A stretch of 64,000 nt of DNA from WHSW01 sp963781265 (GTDB lineage Bacteria > Actinomycetota > Thermoleophilia > Solirubrobacterales > 70-9). The DNA is taken from assembly GCA_963781265.1 (NCBI GenBank), contig CAWAFH010000011.1, positions 62,001 through 126,000 on the forward strand, in the 5' to 3' direction. Below are positions 28,996 to 37,610 of the stretch, in pieces; the stretch's first letter is position 1, and every line of letters begins with the position of its first letter. Both the position numbers and the translations under genes were made by a program. A model generated the notes under the pieces. The model searched no databases, was not told the origin of the DNA, and saw nothing but the letters and a program-made list of their open reading frames with translations.

Positions 28996-30399
28996 ATGCT
29001 GTTTCGGCAAGTCATTCACGAGGATCTCGGCTGCGCCTCCTACCTGGTCGGCGACGTCGACGAGGGGATCGCCGCGGTCATCGACCCGCAGTGGGAGATC
29101 GAGCCATACCTCCGCCTTTCCCGTTTGCACGGGGTTCGAATCGAGCACGTGCTCGAGACGCACAACCACGCCGACCACGTCTCCGGGCACGGGCGTCTCG
29201 CCCGCGCGACCGGGGCGACGATCCACATCAACCGGCTCGCCGACGCCGAGTACCCGCACGAGCCCTTCGACGACGGCTGGGTCCTGCGCCTCGGCGCGGT
29301 CGAGATCGAGGCCGTGCACACGCCGGGCCACCGGCCCGAGCACACGGCCTTCGTGCTCCGCGACCGCGACTACGGCGGTGAACCGACCGCGGTGCTGAGC
29401 GGCGACTCGCTGTTCGTCGGCGACGTCGCGCGCCCCGACCTGGCGGTCGAGCCCGACGAGGGCGCGCGCGATCTGTACCGATCCCTGAACGAGCGGCTCT
29501 TCACCCTCCCGCAAAGCACCGAGGTCTGGCCCGGGCACCTGGGCGGCTCACTTTGCGGCGGCTCGGGGCTCGACCACCGCACCTCGTCGACGATCGGCTT
29601 CGAGCTGGCGCACAACCACGCGGTCGGGTTCGCGAACGCCGACGAGTTCGCCGCCGATGCGATCGCGTCGCTCGGCGACCGGCCCCCGAACGTCGACCAC
29701 GTCGTCGACCTCAACCGGGGTCCGTTGGTCGAGGAGCTCGGCGCCCGGGCGCCGCTCAGCCCCCGTGCCGTCGAGGTCGCGATCGCCGGTGGTGCCCTGC
29801 TCGTCGACGCGCGCACCAATGACCAGTTCGACGAGGCCCACATCCCCGGGGCGATCAGCGCCTCGGCCTACGACACCGGCTTCGCGACCAAGGTCGCCGA
29901 GGTCGTCCTCCCCGACGTGGAGCTGATCGTCGTCGCGGCCTCCGACGGCTACGAGCTCGCCGCGGCCGACCTGCTCGCCTCCGTCGGGCTGCGGGTGCGG
30001 GGCTTCTTGGCCGGCGGGATGACCGCGTGGCGCTCGGAGGGCCGCCAGGTGAGCCGGCTCGAGCTGATCGACCCGACCGAGCTCGGCGACCGGATCGACG
30101 CCGGCGAGCCACTTGCGGTCGTGGACGTCCGCACGGCGTCGGAGTTCGCGGCCGGTCACATCCGCGACTCGATCCACATCCCCTACGGCGAGCTCACCGA
30201 GCGCCTCCCCGAGCTGCCGACGGATCGGCCGCTCGCCACGATCTGCAGCGGGGGAAAGCGGTCCGGGCTGGCCGCGTCGATCCTCCAGCGCGAGGGCTTC
30301 GAGGACGTGATCCACGTCGGCAACGGCGGGGTCGCCACCTGGAGGCGCGCCGGCCGCCCGCTGGTCGGCGACGAGCCGCAGCCGGCGCCGGTCGGCTGA
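28996..30399 (+). CDS. Persulfide dioxygenase-like MBL hydrolase fused to two rhodanese domains
   Basis: The 467-residue protein has an ETHE1-type metallo-beta-lactamase domain (residues 1-245: THNHADHVSGH, TPGHRPEH, LSGDSLFVGDVARPD, WPGHLGGSLCG), then two rhodanese domains. The first (about 258-355) has no cysteine where the active-site loop should be (VVAASDGYE), so it should be structural; the second (about 360-458) keeps the loop CSGGKRSG with its Cys. ATG 28996 is favoured over GTG 28987 because GGAAGGA lies 11 nt upstream. It would oxidise glutathione- or low-molecular-weight-thiol persulfides and hand sulfur to the rhodanese. It follows the Rrf2 regulator in the same direction. Confidence 0.85.
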   Translation: MLFRQVIHEDLGCASYLVGDVDEGIAAVIDPQWEIEPYLRLSRLHGVRIEHVLETHNHADHVSGHGRLARATGATIHINRLADAEYPHEPFDDGWVLRLGAVEIEAVHTPGHRPEHTAFVLRDRDYGGEPTAVLSGDSLFVGDVARPDLAVEPDEGARDLYRSLNERLFTLPQSTEVWPGHLGGSLCGGSGLDHRTSSTIGFELAHNHAVGFANADEFAADAIASLGDRPPNVDHVVDLNRGPLVEELGARAPLSPRAVEVAIAGGALLVDARTNDQFDEAHIPGAISASAYDTGFATKVAEVVLPDVELIVVAASDGYELAAADLLASVGLRVRGFLAGGMTAWRSEGRQVSRLELIDPTELGDRIDAGEPLAVVDVRTASEFAAGHIRDSIHIPYGELTERLPELPTDRPLATICSGGKRSGLAASILQREGFEDVIHVGNGGVATWRRAGRPLVGDEPQPAPVG

Positions 30400-30411
30400 G
30401 CCGGACGGCGC

Positions 30412-32058
30412 TCAGGTCAGCGAGCGCTCGAACGAGGTGTGAAGCTCGCGCTCGTCGGTCTCGGGGTCCCCCACCGTGCGCTCGAGCATCACCGACGCCT
30501 GACGGCCGTCGATCGACATCGTCGCCACCTGGTTGTCGTAGAACGGCCCCTCGACCAGGCGCCAGCGCACCCGCTCGCGGTCGACGCCCGCGAGCCGGGC
30601 GAGGCCGCGGAAGGCGACCGCGGGCACGCGGGAGTCGCCGAGGTCGATCGTCTTGCGCTCGCGGCTGTCGAGCGCGTTGCGAAACGGCGAGCACACGGCC
30701 TGCCAGACGCTGCTGCGAACCTCCGCCGTGGCCGGGAAGGCGAGCTCCGCGAGGTAGGCGTGGTGGACGTCGCCGGAGAGCACCGTGATCGTCGCCGGCG
30801 GCGTCCCGAACTCGCCGGCGCCGGCGCGGGCGAGCAGCCCGGTGAGGCGTTCGAACGATTCCCCGAACGCCGCCCAGTGGTCGAAGTCGGCGGCGCGGCG
30901 CAGCTTCTCGGCCTGGCGAGCGGCGGCCTTGCCCCAGGCGCCGCGGGCGACCGCCTCTCCCCAGCGCTCGGCGTGGTGCAACGCGGGCGCCAGCACGAGC
31001 GGGTCCGAGGTGCCGATCAGCAGGTGGTCGAAGTCGCCCGAGAGGTGCTCCTCGAGCCAGCGCCACTCCTCCTGGTTGAGCATCGAGCGCCTGTCCTCGT
31101 CGAGCACCCGTCCGATCCGCGAGTCGATCACCACCAGCCTCGCGCTGCCCAGGTCGCGGCAGTAGCTCCAGCGGGCGCCGTCCCGGGTGCCGCGCTCGTT
31201 GGCGGCGAACTCGCGCAGGACGTCCCAGCCGTCGTCGGCCTCGCGCACCCGGGCGAGCAGGTCGCTCTCACGGATCAGCCGGGGCGAGAGGTTGCCGATG
31301 AACTGATAGAGCCAGTAGGTGGCGATCCCGGCGCACTCGCGCTCGGCCCACCAGTCGAGCTTGGCCATGTCCTCGACCCAGGCCGCGGAGATGTTCCAGT
31401 CGTCGTGGATGTCGTGGTCGTCGACGACCATCGACGTCGAGACGGCCGACAGCAGCCAGCGGATGTGCGGGTCCTCCCAGGACTCGCGGTAAAGCCGCGT
31501 GTACTCCTCGAAGTCGGCGACCTCGTCCCCGGGAGGCTCGCGGATGTCGCGGCGCTTGCGGATGAAGGCGAGCGTCTCGGGCGAGACCTCGTCGGCGTAG
31601 ACCTGGTCGCCGAGCAACAGCAGCGCCTGCGGCCAGCGCTCCTGGTCGCCGCGCAGCATCTCCACCACCAGCGTGTAGAGGGCGTCGAACTCGCGCCCGG
31701 CCGAGTGCTCCTCCTTCGGGAGCGTGTACGGGCCGTGATGGGGCAGCGAGACGCGGCAGGAGCCGAACGCGAGCCGCAGCGGGCCGTCGGTGCCAAGCGT
31801 CCGGATCGCGCTCGGCGGCAGGTCCGAGCCCTCCTCCGGCCAGCGCCGCTCACCGTCGAGCGCGACCTCGTACTCGGTCCGCGAACCGGGCTCGAGCCCG
31901 TCGACGATCACCAGCGCGAAGTGGTGACCGGAGACGTTGAAGGTCGGCTCGCGATGGCCGAGGATCTCCACCTCGCAGGGCTCGTCGGTCTCGACCCAGA
32001 GCACCGCCTCGGTCTCCCCGACGTAGCGCAGCAACGGTCCGAGCACGAGCTTCGCCAT
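30412..32058 (-). CDS. PhoD-like alkaline phosphatase / metallophosphatase
   Basis: The 548-residue protein begins with a beta-sandwich segment (residues 1-90) and has the PhoD-type metallophosphatase core: FGSCRVSLPHHGP, LLLGDQVYADEV, VVDDHDIHDDWNI, and LSGDVHHAYLAEL. These supply the Asp, Asn/His and His ligands of the metal centre. There is no signal peptide or Tat motif, in contrast to secreted PhoD, so it is probably cytoplasmic. The stop is 13 bp from that of the converging MBL-rhodanese gene. ATG 32058. A phosphodiester or phosphomonoester substrate is likely but not identified. Confidence 0.82.
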   Translation of the reverse strand: MAKLVLGPLLRYVGETEAVLWVETDEPCEVEILGHREPTFNVSGHHFALVIVDGLEPGSRTEYEVALDGERRWPEEGSDLPPSAIRTLGTDGPLRLAFGSCRVSLPHHGPYTLPKEEHSAGREFDALYTLVVEMLRGDQERWPQALLLLGDQVYADEVSPETLAFIRKRRDIREPPGDEVADFEEYTRLYRESWEDPHIRWLLSAVSTSMVVDDHDIHDDWNISAAWVEDMAKLDWWAERECAGIATYWLYQFIGNLSPRLIRESDLLARVREADDGWDVLREFAANERGTRDGARWSYCRDLGSARLVVIDSRIGRVLDEDRRSMLNQEEWRWLEEHLSGDFDHLLIGTSDPLVLAPALHHAERWGEAVARGAWGKAAARQAEKLRRAADFDHWAAFGESFERLTGLLARAGAGEFGTPPATITVLSGDVHHAYLAELAFPATAEVRSSVWQAVCSPFRNALDSRERKTIDLGDSRVPAVAFRGLARLAGVDRERVRWRLVEGPFYDNQVATMSIDGRQASVMLERTVGDPETDERELHTSFERSLT

Positions 32059-32115
32059 CCGGCCACGGTACCCGCGGGCCTCGACTCCGAACCGCCGGAG
32101 TGAAAGGATCCGCCG

Positions 32116-34287
32116 ATGAAGCGAATCGCGCGCCAGGGGGTGGTCGCGGTCGCGGTCACCGTCGCCTGCCTCGCAGCGGCGCCCGCGGCGGGCGCGGTCA
32201 CGTGCGACGGTACCGCTCGTGCGGGGCCGTCGGGGGCGCCGGAGTTGCTGACCGGATGCGGGCGCGACGACGCGGACCTCGGCGCCGGGGCGCTCGCTGC
32301 GGCGACGCTGGAGCGGCTCGAGCCCGCGCTCGGGGTGAAGCCGGCGACGCTCGATCCGGTCGACGCCGAGCGCGGTCCGACTGGCCGGGTGATCCGGCTG
32401 CAGCAGACGCTCGGCGGGGTTCCCGTGTTCGGCGGCGAGGTCGTGCTCGCCTACGGGCGGGGCGGGGCGGTCGACTGGGTGCGGACCACGGCGCTGCGCC
32501 AGAGCCCGCCCGCGGCGCGCGACCGGATCGGTCGCGAGCGGGCGGTCGAGATCGCTGCCGGCGCGGTCCCCGGCGGCACGCCAGGTTCGGTGGCCGACGC
32601 GCGGCTGGTCGTGCTGCCACGGCCGGGCGGCGCGGCGCGGCTCAGCTGGCGCGTCGTGCTGCCGACGACCGCCCCGGCGGAGTGGAACGTGTTCGTCGAC
32701 GCCGCAACCGGCGACGTGCTCGATTCCTGGGACGCGCTCACCGACGCGAACTCCGCCTCGATCTTCGACCCGAACCCGGTGCAGACGGCCGGGACCTCCA
32801 CGGGGCTCGCCGACTCTGGAGACGCGGACAGCGCCGCGCTGACCGCCCAGCGAACGACAGCCTTCCCGCTCACCAACCTGGCCCCGGTCGTGGACACCCT
32901 GAAGGGCGACTACGCCGACCTGACCGCCACAGGCATCACCGGCAGCAGCCTTCCGTATACCCCGGGGTCGGCACACTCGGCCTCGCGCGACTACGACTTC
33001 ACGCGCTCCGACGACCGCTTCGAGGAGGCGAGCGTCTACGCGGCGATCACCGGGATCCAAACGAAGATCCAGGCACTCGGGTTCAGCGACGTGAACAACA
33101 GGTCGATTCCGATCGACGTCCACTACTACGCCGCCGACAACGCCTTCTACTCCCCGTCCGACGGCGGCCTTCATTTCGGCGACGGCGGGGTCGATGACGC
33201 CGAGGACGCCGACATCGTCGCCCACGAGTACGGGCACGCGGTCCAGGACGACCAGGTGCCGGGGTTCGGGCCCGGCGGCGATTCGGAGCAGGGGGCGATC
33301 GGCGAGGGCTTCGGCGACCTGCTCGCGGCGATGTACTACCTCGACCACGGCAGCTCGACCTACCAGTCGACCCGCCGCTACTGCGTCGGCGATTGGGACG
33401 CGGTCGTCTACAACCCGTTCACGGGGGCGTCCGACGGCAGCGGCTGCCTGCGCTGGATCGACGGGACCGACGAGGGCACCGGCGCCGACATCGGCACCTA
33501 CGGGGGCTCGCCGAGCGAGGTCCACGACGACGGCCGCTACTGGTCGGCGGCGATGAGCTGCGTCTTCGAGGGCCTCGGCGGGAATCCCGCTGCGCGCGAC
33601 ACGCTCCTCAGGCTCGTCCTCGCCCACCATGAGCTGCTCGTGCCGACCAGCTCGGATGACGGCTTCGAGGACTCCATCGCGGCCCTGGAGACGGTCGACG
33701 GGACGCTCTTCGGCGGCGCTCACGTGCAGCTGATCGACGGCTGCGCCCGCCTCCGTGGACTGATCACCTCAACCCCGGCCGACACCACCCCACCGACGGT
33801 GACGGCGACGGTGGACCCGCCGAGCCCCGACGGCGAGCACGGTTACTACCGGCGGGACGTCACGGTCAGCTGGTCGATCTCCGATCCGGACTCTGCCGTG
33901 ACCGGGAGCGGCTGTGACACCACCTCGATCTCCACCGACACCGAGGGCACGGAGCTGACCTGCACCGCGACCAGCGCCGGCGGGGTGACCGCGCAGACGG
34001 TGACGATCAAGCGCGACGCGACCGCGCCCAAGACCAAGCTGCTCGAGACACCGGCGAAGCGGACCGCGAAGCGGCGCGCTCGCTTCACCTTCGGCACGAC
34101 GAGCGGCGAGCGCAACCTGCAATTCGAGTGCGCGCGGGGCGATGGCGCCTTCGAGGCCTGCACCTCACCGGCGAAGCTGCGGGTGAAGCCGGGGCGCCAC
34201 GAGTTCGCCGTCCGGGCGATCGACGCGGCCGGCAACCGGGACGCCAGCCCGGCGCGTTACGCCTGGAAGCGCAAGCGCAAGCGCTAG
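32116..34287 (+). CDS. Secreted M36/M4-like zinc metalloprotease with C-terminal repeats
   Basis: The 723-residue precursor has a signal peptide (residues 1-27, ...APAAGA), an FTP/PepSY-like propeptide with RLQQTLGGVPVFGGEV, and a thermolysin-like catalytic domain with HEYGH at 370-374 and the third ligand Glu397 in GEGFGDLLAA. From about residue 555 it continues with an Ig-like/beta domain (DTTPPTVTATVDPPSPDG...) and a second sandwich typical of extracellular bacterial proteins (AIDAAGNRDASPARY). It ends in a basic tail KRKRKR. It starts 57 bp from the divergent PhoD-like gene. Probably an exported protease attached to or acting on the cell envelope. Confidence 0.83.
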   Translation: MKRIARQGVVAVAVTVACLAAAPAAGAVTCDGTARAGPSGAPELLTGCGRDDADLGAGALAAATLERLEPALGVKPATLDPVDAERGPTGRVIRLQQTLGGVPVFGGEVVLAYGRGGAVDWVRTTALRQSPPAARDRIGRERAVEIAAGAVPGGTPGSVADARLVVLPRPGGAARLSWRVVLPTTAPAEWNVFVDAATGDVLDSWDALTDANSASIFDPNPVQTAGTSTGLADSGDADSAALTAQRTTAFPLTNLAPVVDTLKGDYADLTATGITGSSLPYTPGSAHSASRDYDFTRSDDRFEEASVYAAITGIQTKIQALGFSDVNNRSIPIDVHYYAADNAFYSPSDGGLHFGDGGVDDAEDADIVAHEYGHAVQDDQVPGFGPGGDSEQGAIGEGFGDLLAAMYYLDHGSSTYQSTRRYCVGDWDAVVYNPFTGASDGSGCLRWIDGTDEGTGADIGTYGGSPSEVHDDGRYWSAAMSCVFEGLGGNPAARDTLLRLVLAHHELLVPTSSDDGFEDSIAALETVDGTLFGGAHVQLIDGCARLRGLITSTPADTTPPTVTATVDPPSPDGEHGYYRRDVTVSWSISDPDSAVTGSGCDTTSISTDTEGTELTCTATSAGGVTAQTVTIKRDATAPKTKLLETPAKRTAKRRARFTFGTTSGERNLQFECARGDGAFEACTSPAKLRVKPGRHEFAVRAIDAAGNRDASPARYAWKRKRKR

Positions 34288-35093
34288 CCGAGCTCGGGCA
34301 CACCCTCGTCGGTCGTCGAGGCCTCTGCGTGCAGGCGGCGCGGGATGCGGCCGGCGTGGCGGGCCGCGTAGCCGGCCTCGACCGCCTTGCGCATCGCGGT
34401 GGCCATGCGCGCCGGATCGGCGGCGCGTGAGACCGCGCTGGCCAGCAGCACGCCGTCGCAGCCGAGCTCCATCGCCTGAGCGGCGTCGGAGGCGGTACCG
34501 AGCCCGGCGTCGCAGATCACCGGCACCGATGCCGCCTCGACGATGATCCGGAGGTTGTACGGGTTGCGGATCCCGGCGCCGGAGCCGATCGGCGAGCCGA
34601 GCGGCATCACCGCGGCGCACCCCGCCGCCTCGAGCCGCGCGGCGAGGATCGGGTCGTCGTTGGTGTACGGCAGCACCGTGAAGCCGTCGCCGACCAGCTG
34701 CTCGGCGGCGGCGAGCAGCTCCGGGGCATCGGGGAGCAGGGTGCGGTCGTCGCCGATCACCTCGAGCTTCACCCAATCGGTCTCGAACGCCTCGCGCGCC
34801 AGCTGCGCGGTGCGGACGGCGTCGCGGGCGGTGTAGCAACCGGCCGTGTTCGGCAGGCAGAAGAGCCCGAGCCGCTCGATCAGGTCGACCAGCGACCCCT
34901 GGGCCGCAGGGTCGACGCGGCGCAGGGCGACGGTGACGATCTCCGTGCGGGAGGCCTCGAGCGCCGCCTCCATCTGGGTGAGCGAGCGGAAGCCGCCGGT
35001 GCCGACGATCAGGCGAGAGGTCCAGACGCGATCGCCGAGAGTCCATGTCTCGATCGCCGCTCGCCGCTCGCCGCTCGCCGCTCGATCAGCCAC
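34284..35093 (-). CDS. thiG: Thiazole synthase
   Basis: ThiG builds the thiazole phosphate of thiamine from DXP, dehydroglycine and ThiS-thiocarboxylate. The 269-residue TIM-barrel protein shows LIVGTGGFRSL, LPNTAGCYTARDAVRTAQLARE, VKLEVIGDD, the Schiff-base region VLPYTNDDPILAARL, PLGSPIGSGAGI and CDAGLGTASDAAQAMELGCDGVL. GTG 35093 overlaps the thiS stop by 8 bp. Residues about 4-12 (RAASGERRA) are encoded by a heptamer array, an extra peptide that is not part of the family fold. The last 20 residues extend beyond the usual end. Confidence 0.95.
   Translation of the reverse strand: MADRAASGERRAAIETWTLGDRVWTSRLIVGTGGFRSLTQMEAALEASRTEIVTVALRRVDPAAQGSLVDLIERLGLFCLPNTAGCYTARDAVRTAQLAREAFETDWVKLEVIGDDRTLLPDAPELLAAAEQLVGDGFTVLPYTNDDPILAARLEAAGCAAVMPLGSPIGSGAGIRNPYNLRIIVEAASVPVICDAGLGTASDAAQAMELGCDGVLLASAVSRAADPARMATAMRKAVEAGYAARHAGRIPRRLHAEASTTDEGVPELG
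35056..35083 (-). repeat. Heptamer tandem array at the start of thiG, 4 perfect units
   Basis: Four perfect units (GCCGCTC on the plus strand, GAGCGGC in the coding sense) immediately after the thiG start. A change of one unit would put thiG out of frame, or move the usable start downstream. Confidence 0.88.
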
Positions 35094-35292
35094 CCTGGAT
35101 CGCTCCCACGACTTCGATGCGCTGGCCGTCGGCGAGCTCGGTCTGATCCCATTCGCTGCGGGGGATCACCTCTCCGTCCACCGCCACGGCGACCCCGCGG
35201 CGGGCGCGGCCGGCGGCCGCGCGTTCCACGATCGCCGCGACCGTGGTCGCCGGCTCGACCTCCAGCGCCGCGCCGTTGACCTCGACCGTCAT
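35086..35292 (-). CDS. thiS: Sulfur carrier protein ThiS
   Basis: The 68-residue ubiquitin-like protein has the VNG start (MTVEVNGAALEV), the Arg/Val core VAVAVDGEVIPRSEWDQTEL, and the required C-terminal Gly-Gly (VGAIQGG) that is adenylated and thiocarboxylated to donate sulfur to ThiG. ATG 35292 overlaps the thiO stop by 4 bp (minus strand), and its stop overlaps the thiG start. An adenylating partner (ThiF/MoeB) is not in this window. Confidence 0.94.
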   Translation of the reverse strand: MTVEVNGAALEVEPATTVAAIVERAAAGRARRGVAVAVDGEVIPRSEWDQTELADGQRIEVVGAIQGG

Positions 35293-36401
35293 CGGGCCAC
35301 CGCCTCGGCGCGCGCGCCGGCGAGGACCGCGGCGATCCGCTCGCCGGTGAGCGGGGCCAGCAGGATCCCGTTTCGAAAATGGCCGGTGGCGAGCACCAGG
35401 CCGTCGATCGCCCCGGGGCCGACCAGCGGCAGGTTGTCGGGCGTGGTCGGGCGCAGCCCGGCGATCGTCTCGACCAGCTCGAGCTCGGCGATCTCGGGCA
35501 GCATCCGATAGCCCTCGCGCAGCAGCTCGTGCACGGCGCCCGCGGTCACCCGCAGGTCGAAGCCCTGCTCCTCAACCGTCGCGCCGAGCACCAGGCGCCC
35601 ATCGTCGCGGGGCACGGCGTAGAGGCGCTCGGAGGCCACGATCCGCCGACAGACCGGCCGCGACGCCGGGCCCGCGAGGGTGAGGATCTGACCCTTGACC
35701 GGCCGCACGGCCGGCCGCGCCTCCTCGGGCAGCCACGCGGCGGCCGACCAGGCGCCCGCGGCGAGCACGACCGCATCCGCGCGGACCTCGCCGCCGTCGG
35801 CGGTGCGAACGCCCGCGAGGCGCTCGCGCTCGAGTACCGCCTCGGTCACCTCCGCCGGCTCGACCGCGCCGCCCGCGCGCGCGAACGCGAGCGCGAGCGC
35901 GCCGACCAGCTGGCGGGGGTCGACGGCCGCCTCGTGCGGGGCGTGCACGCCGCCGTGGCCGCCGGGGCCGAGGCCCGGCTCGAGCTCGCGGCACGCCGTC
36001 GGGCCGAGCCAGTCGGCGTCGAGCTCGTGGACGCGCATCAGCTCGTAGCGGCGCCGCAGCTCGGCCGCCTCGTCGCGGTCCAGCGCCACGTGCAGCGCGC
36101 CGAGCGGCAGGTAGCCGATCTCCCGCCCGCTCGCCTCCGCCAGCTCCTCGGCGAACTCCGGCCAGAGCCGATGCGAGGCGAGCGCGAGCTCGAGCAGCCG
36201 GTCCTCGCCCCAGGTCGCCTCGCCCACGGGCGCGAGCATCCCGGCGGCGACGCCCGAGGCGCCGGCCCCCGGCTGGTCGCGTTCGAGCACGACGACGTCG
36301 AGGCCGCGCTGGGCCGCGCGCCAGGCGCAGGCGAGTCCGATCACGCCGCCGCCGACGACGATCACGTCCGCGGTCCGGTTTGTCGTTGTGCCGTTCGCCA
36401 C
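35289..36401 (-). CDS. thiO: Glycine oxidase ThiO
   Basis: ThiO oxidises glycine to the imine used by ThiG. The 370-residue FAD-dependent D-amino-acid-oxidase fold protein has VIVVGGGVIGLACAWRAA (Rossmann), GMLAP, the HEAAVDPRQL segment, and the C-terminal GLRPTTPDNLPLVGP and GHFRNGILLAPL. Start is GTG 36401, with AAGGAG 8 nt upstream. It is the first gene of thiO-thiS-thiG and is preceded by a TPP riboswitch (36439-36527), so the operon is repressed when thiamine pyrophosphate is plentiful. Confidence 0.95.
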   Translation of the reverse strand: MANGTTTNRTADVIVVGGGVIGLACAWRAAQRGLDVVVLERDQPGAGASGVAAGMLAPVGEATWGEDRLLELALASHRLWPEFAEELAEASGREIGYLPLGALHVALDRDEAAELRRRYELMRVHELDADWLGPTACRELEPGLGPGGHGGVHAPHEAAVDPRQLVGALALAFARAGGAVEPAEVTEAVLERERLAGVRTADGGEVRADAVVLAAGAWSAAAWLPEEARPAVRPVKGQILTLAGPASRPVCRRIVASERLYAVPRDDGRLVLGATVEEQGFDLRVTAGAVHELLREGYRMLPEIAELELVETIAGLRPTTPDNLPLVGPGAIDGLVLATGHFRNGILLAPLTGERIAAVLAGARAEAVAR

Positions 36402-36438
36402 GGGCTGCTCCTTGTCCGGGGCGGGCGGACCTCGCATC

Positions 36439-36527
36439 TCCCTGCGCCGGCATTACCCGGATCAGGTTCAGACGGTCGGCGGCCCGTCGCCGCCCTCTCA
36501 GCCCCATTCGGGTCGGGGCTCCCGTTG
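36439..36527 (-). promoter_or_regulatory. TPP (thi-box) riboswitch
   Basis: Read on the minus strand, it contains the conserved pyrimidine-sensor core GGGGCTGAGAGGG, a variable P3 hairpin (GGCGGCGACGGGCCGCC), and the pyrophosphate-sensor strand CTGAACCTGATCCGGGTAATGCCGG, closed by a P1 stem of GGGAGCCCC/CAGGGA type. These are the diagnostic elements of THI-element riboswitches. The 37-nt gap to the thiO start allows masking of its ribosome site. Confidence 0.93.
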
Positions 36528-36549
36528 TCATCCAAGATACTCCCCCTCG

Positions 36550-37599
36550 ATGGGAGAGACGAAACCGGAGCTGATCGAGCGATTCTTCGGCGCCTTCGAC
36601 GCGGGCGAGATCGACGCCGCGCTCGCGCTCGCCACGGACGATGTGGTGCTCGACCGGTCGAACTCCAAGGGGCCGTTTCACGGCGTCGCCCGCGGCCGGA
36701 CCGAGGCGCGGGCGGCGGCCGTCGAGTTCCGCGAGCCGCTCAGCCACCTGAACTGGAAGCTCGAGAACATCCGGACCGTCGGACGCGACCTCGCCGTGGT
36801 CGGCACCGAGGTCGCGATCGAGGGCCGGTCCAGCGGGATCAGCGTCCTCGCCCACGGCGCCTGGATGATCCGCTTCGAGGGCGTGCAACTGGCGGAAGGC
36901 GTGCTCTTCCAGAGCTACGACGACGCGCTGCTCGCGGCCCGCCGGCGCGCCCTCGCCGCCGCCCGCCTCTACTTCGTCTGCGAGGCCCGGCCCCACGGGG
37001 GCGACCCCGGGCCGCTGCTCGAAGCGGCCGTCGAGGGCGGCGTCGACGTGATCCAGCTGCGCGAGAAGGCGCCGCGCTGTGCCGAGGAGCTGATCGCGTT
37101 CGCCGATCCGTTCGCGCGCGCGGCCCGCGAGCACGGGGCGCTGTTCTTCCTCAACGACGAGCCGGGCCTCGTCGAGGCCTGCGCTGCCGACGGCGCCCAC
37201 GTCGGCCAGGATGATGAGCCGGTCGCAGCAGCGCGCGGGGCAGCGGGCCCGGCGGCGCTGATCGGCCTCTCCACCCACTCGCCCTCGCAGTTCGACGCCG
37301 CGCTCGCGGCCGCCGGCGGCTCCCGGCCCGACCAGATCAGCGCCGGACCGGTGTGGGAGACGCCGACGAAGGCCGGCCGCCCCGCAGCCGGGCTCGGGCT
37401 GATCGAGCACGCCGCCCGGGTCGCCGGCGCCGACGTGCCATGGTTCGCGATCGGCGGGATCGACGCCGAGACGATCGCCGAGGTGGTCCGTGCCGGGGCG
37501 CGGCGCGCGGTCGTCGTGCGCGCGATCCGCGACGCCAACGACCCCGAGGACGCGGCGCGGCGGCTGCGCGCGGCGCTCGATCCCGAGCCCGGGCTCTAG
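36550..37599 (+). CDS. thiE: SnoaL-like domain fused to thiamine-phosphate synthase
   Basis: The 349-residue product has two parts. Residues 1-125 form a SnoaL/NTF2-like cone (KPELIERFFGAFDAGEIDAALALATDDVV; HGAWMIRFEG). From about residue 137 it is ThiE: ARLYFVCEARP, VDVIQLREKAP, LFFLNDEPGLVEACAADGAHVGQDD, GLSTHSPSQF, and FAIGGIDAE. ThiE couples HMP-PP and thiazole phosphate to thiamine phosphate. The junction (SYDDALLAARRRALAAARLYFV) is continuous with no stop. A real fusion, or two adjacent genes joined by an indel, are both possible. ATG 36550. It is divergent from the TPP-riboswitch operon and has no riboswitch of its own visible. Confidence 0.82.
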   Translation: MGETKPELIERFFGAFDAGEIDAALALATDDVVLDRSNSKGPFHGVARGRTEARAAAVEFREPLSHLNWKLENIRTVGRDLAVVGTEVAIEGRSSGISVLAHGAWMIRFEGVQLAEGVLFQSYDDALLAARRRALAAARLYFVCEARPHGGDPGPLLEAAVEGGVDVIQLREKAPRCAEELIAFADPFARAAREHGALFFLNDEPGLVEACAADGAHVGQDDEPVAAARGAAGPAALIGLSTHSPSQFDAALAAAGGSRPDQISAGPVWETPTKAGRPAAGLGLIEHAARVAGADVPWFAIGGIDAETIAEVVRAGARRAVVVRAIRDANDPEDAARRLRAALDPEPGL

Positions 37600-37610
37600 C
37601 CTGCGAGCCG

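Noticed and set aside
30412..33723. An 1103-codon minus-strand frame over the phosphatase and the protease
   Set aside because: Residues before MAKLVLGPLL are antisense to the protease gene, without protein-like motifs.
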